A stretch of 64,000 nt of DNA from positions 62,001 to 126,000 of the forward strand of contig NZ_NFJP01000005.1 of assembly GCF_002159915.1 (NCBI RefSeq). The letters are read 5' to 3'. Source of the stretch: Gordonibacter sp. An230 (GTDB taxonomy: Bacteria > Actinomycetota > Coriobacteriia > Coriobacteriales > Eggerthellaceae). Shown one piece after another: positions 1 through 8,095 of this stretch. The notes under the pieces were generated by a model, which worked only from the letters and a program-made list of their open reading frames with translations, ran no database searches and was not told where the DNA came from. The stretch's first letter is position 1; each line of letters opens with the position of its first letter. Both the position numbers and the translations under genes were made by a program.

Positions 1-1
1 G

Positions 2-2386
2 GCGGTCGAAACGCGCCTGACGGGCGACGACGGCCGGTTCCTGTTCGACGGCCTTCCCTCTTCGCGCCTTGACGACGAGGGGGTTCGCCGCCTGGCGGGC
101 TACACGCTTTCAGTGGACGGCTCGTCGACGCCCCAGGGCGTGGGCGGGCTGCCGGTGACGGCGCTGCAGGTCGACTCGCCCGACGCCGACGACGCGAACT
201 CGAAGGCGCGCAGGCCCGGCGACGAAGGGGCGGTGGCGCCTCAAAAGCAGGGCGATTTCGCCTTGGCGTGGGCCGAGCGTGACGCCGCCACGTCCGAGCG
301 CTCGCTTTTGGACGGCCGCATCGTCTTGGCGCGCCCGGCGGCGTCCGGCGACCAGACGGTGAACGGGGCGTACGTGTTCGCGGGCTTCGATGCCGCGCGC
401 GGCAGAAGCGAGCTTCGCATGAACGGCGGCTTCGGGCCGTTCCCGACGGGCGCCCTCGAGGGCGTGGTGTGGGACGACGAGGACTACGATGGCGCGCAGA
501 ACCTGGAGGCCCCGGGCGAGGAGGGGCTGGAGAGCGGCGTGCCCGGCCAGGTGGTGCGCGTAACGCAGTGGTACCGCGAGGGCGGCGAGTGGGTGCAGAA
601 CCTCGCGTTCGGCGACGAGGGCCAGGGCGCTTCGCTGGCCGCGACCACCGACGACGGGGGACGGTACCGCTTCGAGGGGCTCCCCTCGTACGTGCAGATG
701 AAGGACGGGGCTCCGGTCGAGGCGGACGGCGTCGGCGACGACGACTTCCGCTTGGCCGCGTACCGCGTGTCCTTGGAGGGCGTGCCCGAGGGGTACGTGG
801 CGACGCGCTACCATGTGGGCGACGACCCCGCCGTCGACTCCGACTTGCTCGTGGACGAGGCGAATCGTTCGCTCAACGTGGTGGAGCGCTACGCCGACGG
901 CGAGACCGAGACGCTGCGAGGAGACGGGTTCGCCGTGCTTGCGTCGCCGGTGGACGAGGGGTTCGACTCCCAGTACCGGGACGTTTTCGCGGGCGTGGAG
1001 TACGATGTCGTGCGCAGCGTGGCGGCCCAACGCGGAGGCGACGCGGGCTTCACGTCGCCGCGCCTCGCGTCCATCGGCGGCCGGGCGTGGATCGATGCCG
1101 ACGGCAACGGCGCGCAGGACGAAGGCGAGGCGGGGCTCGCCGGCGTGCAGGTGCGGCTCGTGCGCTATCGGTACGAGCCGAGCGAGGACGGAGCCGTGCG
1201 CTGGGTGCTCGACCGGGCGTTCGGCGGCGGCGCGGCCGCGCGCACGGCCACGACGGCCGAGGACGGCTCGTATTTGTTCTCGGATCTGCCGGCCGTCGCG
1301 TGGACGGCGGCAGACGGTGCGGTTTCCAACGCGGTGTACGGCTACCGGGTGTCCGTCGAAGGGTTCCCGCACGGCTTCGACGTGGCGCCGCGCGATGCCG
1401 CTGACGCCTCGGTCGACTCCGATTTGGACGAGGTGACGGGCCGTTTGGCTCCCGACGCGGCAATCGAGGGCCTCATCGTCCTTGCCGACGAAGCGGACGG
1501 GGCGGATCCCGCCGACCTCCAGACGGGGCCGGGAGGCCGTGCGTACTCGCCGGCGCTCTCGCACGATTGCGTCAATGCGGATGCAGGCTTCGTTCCGCAT
1601 GGCACGACCGAGATCGAGGGTCGCGCGTGGGACGATGGCAACCGCAACGGCGTGCAGGACGCAGGCGAGCAGCTGCTCGTCGGCTTGGAGGTGCGCTTGG
1701 AGCGCATGGAGGTGCCTGCAGACGAGCTGCCCGAAGGCTTCGGCGCCGTGCGCGTCGAAGACGCCGCCGACGTGCTTGACGAGGCGGGCGACCCTGTCGA
1801 GGGCGATGTCGCGGAAGACTCTTCTGCCGACGAGCGCGGCGCTTCCGGGAACGAGTCGCCTTCCGGAGGGGAGGGGGCTCCGTCGGAGAGCGGATGGGAG
1901 GAGGTCGCCGTCGCCTGGTCGGGCGAGGACGGCTCGTACGCGTTCTCGGATCTGCCGGTGAGCTCGGATGCGGGTGTTCCGTACCGCTACCGGCTTCGCG
2001 CCGTAAAGCCCGACGGCTCGCACTTCACCGTCCTCGATGCGCAGGGCGGCGCGCGCGACGACGTGGACAACGACTTCGCCCAGTTGGGCGATGCCGCCGA
2101 CGGCTCGTCGGCCAACGAGGGCGCGACGGGGCTCTTGGAGCCCTCCCGCGTCCGCCTCGCCGAGGCGAACGCGTTTGGCCAGGCGTACGACTTGGTGAGC
2201 GTAGACAGATGGACGCGCGAGCGCGGCAATGCGGTCGACCTGGGCCTGTGGTTCGACGAGGGAGTTCCCAAGCCGCTGCCCACGACCGGCGACCGCTGGC
2301 TGGGGTTTGGCGCGCTCGTCTTGCTGGCGATCGGCGCTGCGGCCGCCGCGTTGCGCTTTCGCGGGAAAGCCGCGCGGCGCGGCTGA
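2..2386 (+). CDS. LPXTG-anchored surface protein with SdrD-B-like repeats (5' partial)
   Basis: The reading frame is open from the window edge, so the N-terminus, signal peptide and any binding domain lie outside. At least three SdrD-B-like (Cna-B superfamily) modules are visible. Each opens with a W-D-D/A-D-x-N-G-x-Q-D-x-G-E calcium-loop-like signature (near 449-520, 1062-1130 and 1604-1670) and closes with a D-G-S/R-Y-x-F-x-D/G-L-P strand. The protein is very acidic. It ends in LPTTG, a hydrophobic segment and an Arg/Lys tail (2277-2383), the classical sortase sorting signal, so the mature protein should be covalently attached to the cell wall. Adhesion or stalk function is inferred from the family. 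An internal GTG at 113 is not a credible start because the B-module homology begins upstream of it. Confidence 0.88.
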   Translation, partial: AVETRLTGDDGRFLFDGLPSSRLDDEGVRRLAGYTLSVDGSSTPQGVGGLPVTALQVDSPDADDANSKARRPGDEGAVAPQKQGDFALAWAERDAATSERSLLDGRIVLARPAASGDQTVNGAYVFAGFDAARGRSELRMNGGFGPFPTGALEGVVWDDEDYDGAQNLEAPGEEGLESGVPGQVVRVTQWYREGGEWVQNLAFGDEGQGASLAATTDDGGRYRFEGLPSYVQMKDGAPVEADGVGDDDFRLAAYRVSLEGVPEGYVATRYHVGDDPAVDSDLLVDEANRSLNVVERYADGETETLRGDGFAVLASPVDEGFDSQYRDVFAGVEYDVVRSVAAQRGGDAGFTSPRLASIGGRAWIDADGNGAQDEGEAGLAGVQVRLVRYRYEPSEDGAVRWVLDRAFGGGAAARTATTAEDGSYLFSDLPAVAWTAADGAVSNAVYGYRVSVEGFPHGFDVAPRDAADASVDSDLDEVTGRLAPDAAIEGLIVLADEADGADPADLQTGPGGRAYSPALSHDCVNADAGFVPHGTTEIEGRAWDDGNRNGVQDAGEQLLVGLEVRLERMEVPADELPEGFGAVRVEDAADVLDEAGDPVEGDVAEDSSADERGASGNESPSGGEGAPSESGWEEVAVAWSGEDGSYAFSDLPVSSDAGVPYRYRLRAVKPDGSHFTVLDAQGGARDDVDNDFAQLGDAADGSSANEGATGLLEPSRVRLAEANAFGQAYDLVSVDRWTRERGNAVDLGLWFDEGVPKPLPTTGDRWLGFGALVLLAIGAAAAALRFRGKAARRG

Positions 2387-2399
2387 TCGGAGCGCGCTG

Positions 2400-2432
2400 C
2401 CCCCGGCGCCGGTTTTCCGACGGCGCCGGGGG
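2400..2432 (+). terminator. GC-rich hairpin after the surface-protein gene
   Basis: A perfect 12-bp stem (2400-2411 with 2421-2432) closes a 9-nt loop 14 bp after the stop codon. There is no U-tract, so it is either a Rho-assisted/stem-only terminator or an mRNA 3' stabiliser. Confidence 0.6.
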
Positions 2433-2800
2433 CAAGGGCGCAGTGGAAGGAGGGGCGGGGCCTCGTCGTAGGACGCGCCGCGCGGGGAGCGCGTCCTGGC
2501 GATCCGGCGGCATTTCGGTCTTCGGGCCCGGCGGCGGGGCGTCGTGCGCGCCGCTGTCGCCGAGCCCTGGGAAAGCATGCGGTCGCAGCGCCTGCCTTTC
2601 GTGCCGGGGGTGCGGCCTTGAGTTTCCTTGCGCGATGCGCGTGAGAGGGGGCGAGGGGCGGGGTTTTCCGTTCCCGTCGGAAGAGCTCCCGCAACCCGCT
2701 TCGTGCGTTTGCAAGGCAATCCGCAGGCGTGCGACGCGCGAAGGGCGAGGCGTTTGACCGCCGGTCGACGGCGTGCGGGTCCTGCGACGATGCCGACCCC
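2433..2800. other. Intergenic spacer, no gene seen
   Basis: Frames open through this stretch are GC-rich run-through ORFs with no ribosome binding site and no recognisable protein. I see nothing else before the promoter at 2801. Confidence 0.5.
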
Positions 2801-2828
2801 TTGACCTTGCGGCCAAAATGCCTACAAT
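2801..2828 (+). promoter_or_regulatory. Promoter of the infA-rplQ operon
   Basis: TTGACC at 2801-2806, a 16-bp spacer and TACAAT at 2823-2828 form a near-consensus vegetative promoter, the best in the window. It would give a leader of about 260 nt before infA. Confidence 0.75.
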
Positions 2829-2975
2829 GAGAATGCGACGTCGCGCGCATCCTGCGTTTCCGCGTTCGTCGAGAGCCGACAAGGCGGCTGCGCACTGCGC
2901 GAATACCTGGCGGTCCCGCTTCCTCATGCGCGGACTGCGCGGCATCAGACCGCGAGCCTGGCAAGCAGGTACCAG

Positions 2976-2998
2976 AAACCAACAAGGTTTGTTGGTTT
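2976..2998 (+). promoter_or_regulatory. Leader hairpin upstream of infA (possible attenuator)
   Basis: A perfect 10-bp stem (2976-2985 with 2989-2998) with a 3-nt loop, an A-rich 5' flank and TTTT overlapping its 3' end lies inside the untranslated leader. The form is that of an intrinsic terminator placed before the first gene. This could attenuate the operon; alternatively it terminates an upstream transcript and a second promoter with a TACTAT -10 at 3045-3050 serves infA. Confidence 0.5.
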
Positions 2999-3093
2999 TG
3001 TGCGCTCATCCCGCTTTTTCCTCCACATCTCGTCAATAGTTTGGTACTATCCATGATTGCTGCTTAACGACGATTTCGCTTGGAGGAGCACCT

Positions 3094-3312
3094 TTGACCA
3101 AAGAAGATGTCATCGAGCTCGGGGGCACCGTCCTCGAGGCCCTGCCAAACGCCATGTTTAGGGTTGAACTCGAAAACGGCCACAAGATATTGGCCCACAT
3201 TTCCGGCAAGATGCGCATGCACTACATCAAGATCCTGCCGGGTGACAAGGTGACTGTCGAATTGTCTGTCTACGATCTGAATCGCGGGCGCATCACGTAC
3301 CGTTTCAAGTAG
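3094..3312 (+). CDS. infA: Translation initiation factor IF-1
   Basis: This 72-residue OB-fold protein, of the usual length, helps IF-2 and IF-3 select initiator tRNA in the ribosomal A site. The family core is intact: [14 protein letters not shown] near residues 10-24, then the G-H[11 protein letters not shown] segment. The start is TTG at 3094, preceded by GGAGGAG; no ATG lies in a plausible place. It heads the operon with rpmJ, rpsM, rpsK, rpsD, rpoA and rplQ, an order common in Gram-positive bacteria; secY, adk and map are absent immediately upstream. Confidence 0.97.
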   Translation: MTKEDVIELGGTVLEALPNAMFRVELENGHKILAHISGKMRMHYIKILPGDKVTVELSVYDLNRGRITYRFK

Positions 3313-3419
3313 CAAGCGAATCGGCGATTCGTCGTGCAAGCATCGTCGGGTAAGAGAATCATCGTCTGCGGCTGGGCGTGAAATATAGAACAGGTACGCA
3401 TAACCGAAAGGAAAATGAT

Positions 3420-3533
3420 ATGAAGGTACGTCCTTCGGTCAAGAAAATGTGCGACAAGTGCAAGATCATTCGACGCCATGGCAAGGTGCTCGTCATCTGC
3501 GAGAACCCGCGTCACAAGCAGCGTCAGGGCTAG
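3420..3533 (+). CDS. rpmJ: 50S ribosomal protein bL36
   Basis: A 37-codon gene too short for most ORF callers. The protein begins [11 protein letters not shown] and has the zinc-ribbon ligands Cys11, Cys14, Cys27 and His32, i.e. the zinc-binding (C+) form of L36. The ATG at 3420 follows a GAAAGGAAAATGAT Shine-Dalgarno region. It sits between infA and rpsM, its standard place. Length and sequence match the family closely. Confidence 0.97.
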   Translation: MKVRPSVKKMCDKCKIIRRHGKVLVICENPRHKQRQG

Positions 3534-3553
3534 GAAGAAGAGGAGATTAACCT

Positions 3554-3922
3554 ATGGCACGTCTTGTTGGCGTCGACCTTCCTCGCGACAAGCGCATTGA
3601 AGTCGGCTTGACCTACATCTACGGCATCGGCCTGACCACCTCCAAGAAAATCTTGGCGGAGACGGGCATCAACCCCGACACTCGCACGAACGATCTCACC
3701 GAAGAGGAGCTCGTGAAGCTGCGCGACTACATCCAGGCGAACCTCAAGGTCGAAGGCGACCTGCATCGCGAGGTTTCGCAGAACGTCAAGCGCCTCATGG
3801 AGATCGGCTGCTACCGCGGCCTCCGTCATCGTCGCGGCCTGCCCGTTCGCGGCCAGCGCACGCACACGAACGCTCGCACCCGCAAGGGTCCGCGCAAGCA
3901 AATCGGCGGCAAGAAGAAGTAA
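3554..3922 (+). CDS. rpsM: 30S ribosomal protein uS13
   Basis: This 122-residue protein of the small-subunit head contacts the P-site tRNA and the 23S bridge. It shows the N-terminal [13 protein letters not shown] motif, the Y-I-Y-G-I-G helix-turn-helix, and the C-terminal [19 protein letters not shown] basic stretch ending in polylysine. The ATG at 3554 is preceded by GAAGAGGAG. It is 20 nt downstream of rpmJ and 12 nt upstream of rpsK. Confidence 0.98.
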   Translation: MARLVGVDLPRDKRIEVGLTYIYGIGLTTSKKILAETGINPDTRTNDLTEEELVKLRDYIQANLKVEGDLHREVSQNVKRLMEIGCYRGLRHRRGLPVRGQRTHTNARTRKGPRKQIGGKKK

Positions 3923-3934
3923 GGGAGCAGACAA

Positions 3935-4333
3935 GTGGCAGCTAAGAAAAACGTGCGCACGCGCATCAAGCGTTCCGAGCGTAAGAACATCGCCGTCGGC
4001 GCCGCGCATATCAAGTCTACGTTCAACAACACCATCGTGAGCATCACCGATCCCCAGGGCAATGTGATCTCCTGGCAGTCTGCCGGCACGGTCGGTTTCA
4101 AGGGTTCGCGCAAGTCCACGCCGTTCGCGGCGCAGATGGCCGCCGAAGCCGCCGCCAAGACGGCGATGGAGCACGGCCTGCGCAAGGTCTCCGTGTTCGT
4201 GAAGGGCCCCGGCTCGGGCCGCGAGACGGCCATCCGCTCGTTGCAGGCCGCCGGCCTCGAAATCGCCAGCATCCAGGATTGCACACCCATCCCGCACAAC
4301 GGTTGCCGTCCGCGCAAGCGTCGTCGCGTGTAA
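3935..4333 (+). CDS. rpsK: 30S ribosomal protein uS11
   Basis: A 132-residue platform protein near the E-site mRNA channel. It has the conserved [14 protein letters not shown] and [13 protein letters not shown] segments and ends in [15 protein letters not shown] at 3935 is the start, after GGGAGCAGACAA. Spacing to its neighbours is 12 and 19 nt, so translation is probably coupled. Confidence 0.98.
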   Translation: MAAKKNVRTRIKRSERKNIAVGAAHIKSTFNNTIVSITDPQGNVISWQSAGTVGFKGSRKSTPFAAQMAAEAAAKTAMEHGLRKVSVFVKGPGSGRETAIRSLQAAGLEIASIQDCTPIPHNGCRPRKRRRV

Positions 4334-4352
4334 CTGAAAGGATCGATTAACC

Positions 4353-4949
4353 ATGGCAATCAATAGGACCCCGGTTCTGAAGCGCTGCCGTCAGCTTGGT
4401 CTGGATCCGGTGGTGCTGGGCTACAGCAGCTCCAAGACGTCCATTCGTGAGCCGAAGCGCCGCCGCAAGGAGAGCGAATACGGCATGCAGCTTCGCGAGA
4501 AGCAGAAGGTCAAGTTCATTTACGGCGTGCTCGAGAAGCAGTTTCGCGGTTACTACAAGAAGGCGAAGTCCATGCCGGGCATCACGGGCGAGAACCTGAT
4601 GCGCATCCTCGAGTCGCGCTTGGACAACGTCATCTTCCGTCTGGGCTTTGCGCGCACGCGCAAGGAGGCCCGCCAGATCGTGACGCACGGCCACATCCAA
4701 GTGAACGGCCGTCGTGTGGACATCCCGTCGTTCCGCGTGAAGGCCGGCGACGTTGTGGCCGTCGCCCCCAAGTCGAAGGATCTGCTGGTCATCAAGAGCG
4801 CGCTTGTCTCCAACGAGCGCTTCCAGGTGCCCGCATGGCTTGAGGTCGACATCGAGAAACTCCAGGGCAGTGTTCTTTCGCTTCCGCAGCGCGATCAGAT
4901 CGATCTGGACATTCGCGAGCAGCTCATCATCGAGCTCTACTCGAAGTAA
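4353..4949 (+). CDS. rpsD: 30S ribosomal protein uS4
   Basis: A 198-residue primary 16S rRNA-binding protein. The C-terminal S4 RNA-binding domain is clear ([20 protein letters not shown], then [13 protein letters not shown] near residues 94-125). The N-terminal region lacks an obvious four-Cys zinc knuckle; only Cys12 is visible, so this is the zinc-independent form. ATG at 4353 follows GAAAGGATCG. In many bacteria S4 represses this operon by binding its own mRNA; I saw no clear equivalent site. Confidence 0.97.
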   Translation: MAINRTPVLKRCRQLGLDPVVLGYSSSKTSIREPKRRRKESEYGMQLREKQKVKFIYGVLEKQFRGYYKKAKSMPGITGENLMRILESRLDNVIFRLGFARTRKEARQIVTHGHIQVNGRRVDIPSFRVKAGDVVAVAPKSKDLLVIKSALVSNERFQVPAWLEVDIEKLQGSVLSLPQRDQIDLDIREQLIIELYSK

Positions 4950-4979
4950 TCGCCGCGAAGTTAAGGAGGCTTATCCCAC

Positions 4980-5930
4980 ATGACAGAGTTCATGAGGCCT
5001 ACGGTTACAACGGAAGAAGTCAACGATACTGTCGCGCGTTTCATCGTCGAGCCGCTCGAGCGCGGTTACGGCTACACGCTGGGCAACTGCATGCGCCGCG
5101 TGCTGCTCTCCTCGCTGGACGGGGCGAAAGCCACCGCCATCCAGATCGAGGGCGTGCAGCATGAGTTCACCACGGCCGAAGGCGTCATCGAGGATATCAC
5201 CGACATCGTCCTGAACGTGAAGGGGCTCGTGTTCTCCGCGCTCAACGACGACATCGAGGAGGCCACGGCGCACGTGTCGGCCGAGGGTCCCTGCACGGTC
5301 ACGGGTGCGGATCTCGAGGTGCCTACCGAGTTCACGCTGATCAATCCCGAGCACGTCATCGCCACGGTGGCCGACGGCGGCCAGCTTGACATGACGGTGC
5401 GCATCGGGGTGGGCCGCGGGTACGTGTCGGCCGAGCGCAACAAGCGCACGGAGGATCCCATCGGGGTCATCCATGTGGATTCGCTGTTCTCGCCGGTTCG
5501 CCGCTGCACTCTCAACGTCACCGACACCCGTGTGGGCCAGCGCACCGACTACGACAAGCTCGTGCTGGAGGTGGAGACGGACGGCAGCATCGCGCCGACC
5601 GAGGCCGTGTGCCGCGCGTCCAACATCATCAACCAGTACATGGGGGCGTTCCTCAGCTTGTCCGACGTCATCGACGAGGAGGAAGGCGAGATCCCGTCCA
5701 TCTTCGCGCCGGAGGGCCAGGAATCCAACGCCGAGCTCGACAAGCAGATCGAGGATCTCGATCTGTCGGTTCGCTCGTACAACTGCCTGAAGCGCGCTGG
5801 TATCCACTCGGTGCGCCAGTTGGTCGAGTTCTCCGAGAACGACCTGCTGAACATCAGAAACTTTGGTGCGAAGTCCATCGAGGAAGTGAAGGATAAGCTC
5901 ATTTCCATGGACCTCAATTTGAAGCTATAG
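4980..5930 (+). CDS. rpoA: RNA polymerase alpha subunit
   Basis: 316 residues, normal length. The N-terminal dimerisation domain includes E-P-L-E-R-G-Y-G-Y-T-L-G-N-x-x-R-R-V-L-L-S-S (near 25-48), which contacts beta and beta'. An acidic linker follows (DVIDEEEGEIPSIF), then the helix-hairpin-helix C-terminal domain (LKRAGIHSVRQL and LLNIRNFGAKSIEEV) that binds UP elements and activators, relevant to the LuxR and PucR regulators nearby. ATG at 4980 follows AAGGAGG. It is the expected gene between rpsD and rplQ. Confidence 0.98.
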   Translation: MTEFMRPTVTTEEVNDTVARFIVEPLERGYGYTLGNCMRRVLLSSLDGAKATAIQIEGVQHEFTTAEGVIEDITDIVLNVKGLVFSALNDDIEEATAHVSAEGPCTVTGADLEVPTEFTLINPEHVIATVADGGQLDMTVRIGVGRGYVSAERNKRTEDPIGVIHVDSLFSPVRRCTLNVTDTRVGQRTDYDKLVLEVETDGSIAPTEAVCRASNIINQYMGAFLSLSDVIDEEEGEIPSIFAPEGQESNAELDKQIEDLDLSVRSYNCLKRAGIHSVRQLVEFSENDLLNIRNFGAKSIEEVKDKLISMDLNLKL

Positions 5931-5942
5931 GAGAGAGGTATC

Positions 5943-6545
5943 ATGCGACACAATTACAAGGGCCGCAAGCTGGGGACGGACTTCGCCCATACCAAGGCTA
6001 TGAAGAAGAGCCTGGTGAACGCCCTGTTCCTGAATGATCGCATCAAGACGATCGAGTCGCGCGCCAAAGAGATCCGCCCTGACGTGGACAAGATCATCAC
6101 GTGGGCGAAGCGCGGCGACCTGCACGCTCGCCGCCTTGCCATCGCCGCTTTGGGCGACAAAGAGCTCGTGCGCGAGATCTTCGAGAAGGTCGCGCAAGGC
6201 ATGTGGCAGGATCGCCAGGGTGGCTACACCCGCATCATGAAGCTCGGCCCCCGCAAGGGCGACAACGCTCCCATGGTCATCATGGAGCTTGTGACCGAGC
6301 CGGTGAAGAAGAAGGAGGAGGCCAAGCCTGCCGCAAAGAAGGCGGCGAAGAAGGCCGCTCCGAAGAAGGTTGAAGCGGCCAAGGATGCTCCGAAGGAGGA
6401 GGCCGCCGAGGCGAAGGCTGCCGAGGCTGCGGAGGAGAGCGCCGAGGCGAAGGCCGAGGAGGCTGCCGCCGAGAGTGCGGAGGGCGTCGAAGCCGAGAAG
6501 GCCGATGCTCCTGCCGAGGAGTCCAAGGAAGAGAAGGCTGAGTAG
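5943..6545 (+). CDS. rplQ: 50S ribosomal protein bL17 with a long Ala/Glu/Lys tail
   Basis: Residues 1 to about 117 are a normal L17 core (MRHNYKGRKLGT; a basic linker; GGYTRIMKLGPRKGDNAPM). The protein is 200 aa because of an added C-terminal tail of about 80 residues made almost only of Lys, Ala and Glu, basic first and then acidic. Such low-complexity L17 tails occur in several actinobacteria; their role is unknown. ATG at 5943 follows GGAGAGAGGT. It is the last gene of the operon and is followed by a strong terminator. Confidence 0.97.
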   Translation: MRHNYKGRKLGTDFAHTKAMKKSLVNALFLNDRIKTIESRAKEIRPDVDKIITWAKRGDLHARRLAIAALGDKELVREIFEKVAQGMWQDRQGGYTRIMKLGPRKGDNAPMVIMELVTEPVKKKEEAKPAAKKAAKKAAPKKVEAAKDAPKEEAAEAKAAEAAEESAEAKAEEAAAESAEGVEAEKADAPAEESKEEKAE

Positions 6546-6568
6546 CCTTTTTCCCACAATGCGCTTGC

Positions 6569-6601
6569 AGAGGGGGCCGTGGTCGCGGCCCCCTCTTTTT
6601 T
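6569..6601 (+). terminator. Intrinsic terminator of the infA-rplQ operon
   Basis: A perfect 11-bp GC-rich stem (6569-6579 with 6586-6596), a 6-nt loop and six T residues form a textbook rho-independent terminator 24 nt after rplQ. Confidence 0.93.
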
Positions 6602-7064
6602 CATACGGTGCGGTTCGCGGCGCTCTGCCGTGGAGCGCGATCAGGTTGGCTTTGGGCGTTGCGGTCGAGCTTCGTGTGGACGAAGGGGCGGATCCTGCAG
6701 GCGCTTCCCTCTTGCTCGGGCTGCCCGAGGGTTCGCGGGTTTCGATTTGGCTGGGGGTTCGCCGACTTCGGATCCGCTCAAACCCTGCCTCCTTGATTCG
6801 GTCGGACGGCTTCGTCGGTTTTGACTCGCTGATCCCTTTCAGATCGCGAACCTGCCGAGTGCTCCGTCGCAATCGCACCTGCCAGGTGCCTGTCGGCTTC
6901 GAGTTTTTCGAAGCTTTTGCCGGTCTTGGCTCGACGGGTTTTGCGGGCTTGGGGACGTGGCGAGTGGCAACGGCTTTGTCGTCAGGCGCGCTGGTGCCTC
7001 CGCATGGCGTCTCCGAGGCGTTTCGCAGCTGTAGGTCGCTGGTGGTCGCGCGCGTTCGCGAGCG
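6602..7064. other. Intergenic spacer, nothing recognised
   Basis: About 460 bp without a supported gene. Several frames stay open but their translations are Arg/Gly/Phe-rich and lack a ribosome binding site or domain. It could hold degraded coding sequence. Confidence 0.4.
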
Positions 7065-7076
7065 TTCTTAGAATGG
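7065..7076 (+). promoter_or_regulatory. Shared promoter-like 12-mer upstream of small acidic protein gene
   Basis: TTCTTAGAATGG occurs here and again at 7444-7455, in each case about 50 bp before the start codon of the next small gene. TAGAAT could be a -10 hexamer. No vegetative -35 is evident at 17 bp. TTCT-T-AGAA is also palindromic, so an operator is possible. Confidence 0.5.
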
Positions 7077-7123
7077 GGGTCCGAACAACGACGGGGCACA
7101 GGACGCCCTGGAAAGGAGCACTC

Positions 7124-7402
7124 ATGGTTAAGATCGACATAATGGAAGAGGACGTTGTGCTCGATGGCCAAACGTCCGAAGCCGACCGTGCGCGCATGGC
7201 CGCCGATGACTTGCAGAGCATAGAGGAAGAGGTGAGGCGGGAAGCCGAAGCCACAGTGGAAGATTGCGACGACGAGGGCGACGAGCAGTGCTCGGTGGAG
7301 GCGGCGGAAACCGCGTTTGACTTCAACCAAGCCCAAGAGCGTACCGGGAGGATCGCCGACAGCGCAGAGGATCGCCGGGAAAGCGGCAGCACCCAATCGT
7401 AG
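7124..7402 (+). CDS. Small acidic protein of unknown function
   Basis: A 92-residue, strongly acidic, hydrophilic protein with no predicted membrane segment and one Cys pair region (D-C-D-D-E-G-D-E-Q-C near the middle). The start is ATG at 7124 with GAAAGGAG 8 bp upstream; the frame is open further 5' but without another ribosome binding site. I do not recognise the family. It shares an upstream motif and a similar leader length with the next gene, suggesting co-regulation as small stress-type proteins. Confidence 0.7.
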   Translation: MVKIDIMEEDVVLDGQTSEADRARMAADDLQSIEEEVRREAEATVEDCDDEGDEQCSVEAAETAFDFNQAQERTGRIADSAEDRRESGSTQS

Positions 7403-7443
7403 CCGTTCCGTTGCCCTGCGTCATCCGACGGGTGCGCGCCCTT

Positions 7444-7455
7444 TCTTAGAATGGA
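7444..7455 (+). promoter_or_regulatory. Second copy of the shared promoter-like 12-mer
   Basis: TTCTTAGAATGG, identical to 7065-7076 and 51 bp before the next start codon (47 bp in the first copy). The flanking bases differ, so the match is not simply part of a longer duplication. Confidence 0.5.
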
Positions 7456-7506
7456 TTGCGGCGAACGAGAAGGCAAACTCGAATCGAACTCGAAAGGAGC
7501 ACCACG

Positions 7507-7872
7507 ATGGTTGATCGGGCTTTCAAGACCGGCGATGCGTCCGTCGATATGAAAACGGGTGCGAAGGATATGGCGCATGATGTGAAAAACAGCGTCAAGG
7601 ACGCATATCACGACGCCAAAGCCGGTATGAGCGAGCGCAAAGCAGAGGCCGAAGCGGCCAAGCGTGAGCACGAGGAGGCCCAGCGTACGGGCGATGCCCA
7701 GGCTGCGATGCGCGCGCGTCAACATGAGATGCGTGCGAGCGAGAAGAGCGAGGGCATCCTCGGCTCTGTGAAGGAATCGCTGGGCAAGGCCGGCGAGGCC
7801 ATTAAGGAAGCCGCCGTCGACGCGAAGGACAACGTGAAGCAGGGTGTCGGCAACATGCGCGAAGGTCGCTAG
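7507..7872 (+). CDS. Hydrophilic helical LEA/CsbD-like stress protein
   Basis: A 121-residue protein of Ala, Lys, Glu, Asp and Met with 11-residue-type amphipathic periodicity (repeats such as AKDMAHDVKNSVKDAYHDAK and KESLGKAGEAIKEAAVDAKD). There is no signal peptide, membrane segment or aromatic core. This composition is typical of group-3 LEA-like or CsbD-like proteins, generally linked to desiccation, osmotic or envelope stress; that assignment is by composition, not by a catalytic motif. ATG at 7507 follows AAAGGAGCACC. A terminator follows. Confidence 0.72.
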   Translation: MVDRAFKTGDASVDMKTGAKDMAHDVKNSVKDAYHDAKAGMSERKAEAEAAKREHEEAQRTGDAQAAMRARQHEMRASEKSEGILGSVKESLGKAGEAIKEAAVDAKDNVKQGVGNMREGR

Positions 7873-7942
7873 CCCTCAAGCGGCCTTCTGAGGTCGCCTC
7901 AAGACGAGCGCTTGGATGCGAGCGTGCCTGGCACCCTCCGGA

Positions 7943-7969
7943 AGCCCGCGGCGTTGGCCGCGGGCTTTT
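7943..7969 (+). terminator. Intrinsic terminator
   Basis: A perfect 10-bp stem (7943-7952 with 7957-7966), a 4-nt loop and TTTT, 70 nt after the LEA-like gene. Confidence 0.85.
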
Positions 7970-8083
7970 CCGCGCGCTCAGCGCGAACTGACCGGAGCGA
8001 CGTTGCGCGATTGACGCAGCTTCGGCGCACGTCGATATCGCGCGATTGTCACCCCGGATGACGACGGGACGTGATAGATGTGG

Positions 8084-8089
8084 CATACT
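8084..8089 (+). promoter_or_regulatory. Possible -10 for a leaderless ecfT transcript
   Basis: CATACT ends 6 bp before the ATG at 8096 and no Shine-Dalgarno sequence is visible. This is the spacing expected when transcription starts on the A of the start codon, as in actinobacterial leaderless mRNAs. Confidence 0.4.
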
Positions 8090-8095
8090 GCCTGC

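Noticed and set aside
110-2719. Long minus-strand frame (869 codons) opposite the surface-protein gene
   Set aside because: Arg/His-rich, no ribosome binding site or domain; it is the expected antisense shadow of a high-GC gene with strong codon bias.
6370-7071. Plus-strand frame continuing from the rplQ tail through the terminator
   Set aside because: It crosses a strong terminator, starts inside rplQ and has low-complexity sequence with no ribosome binding site.
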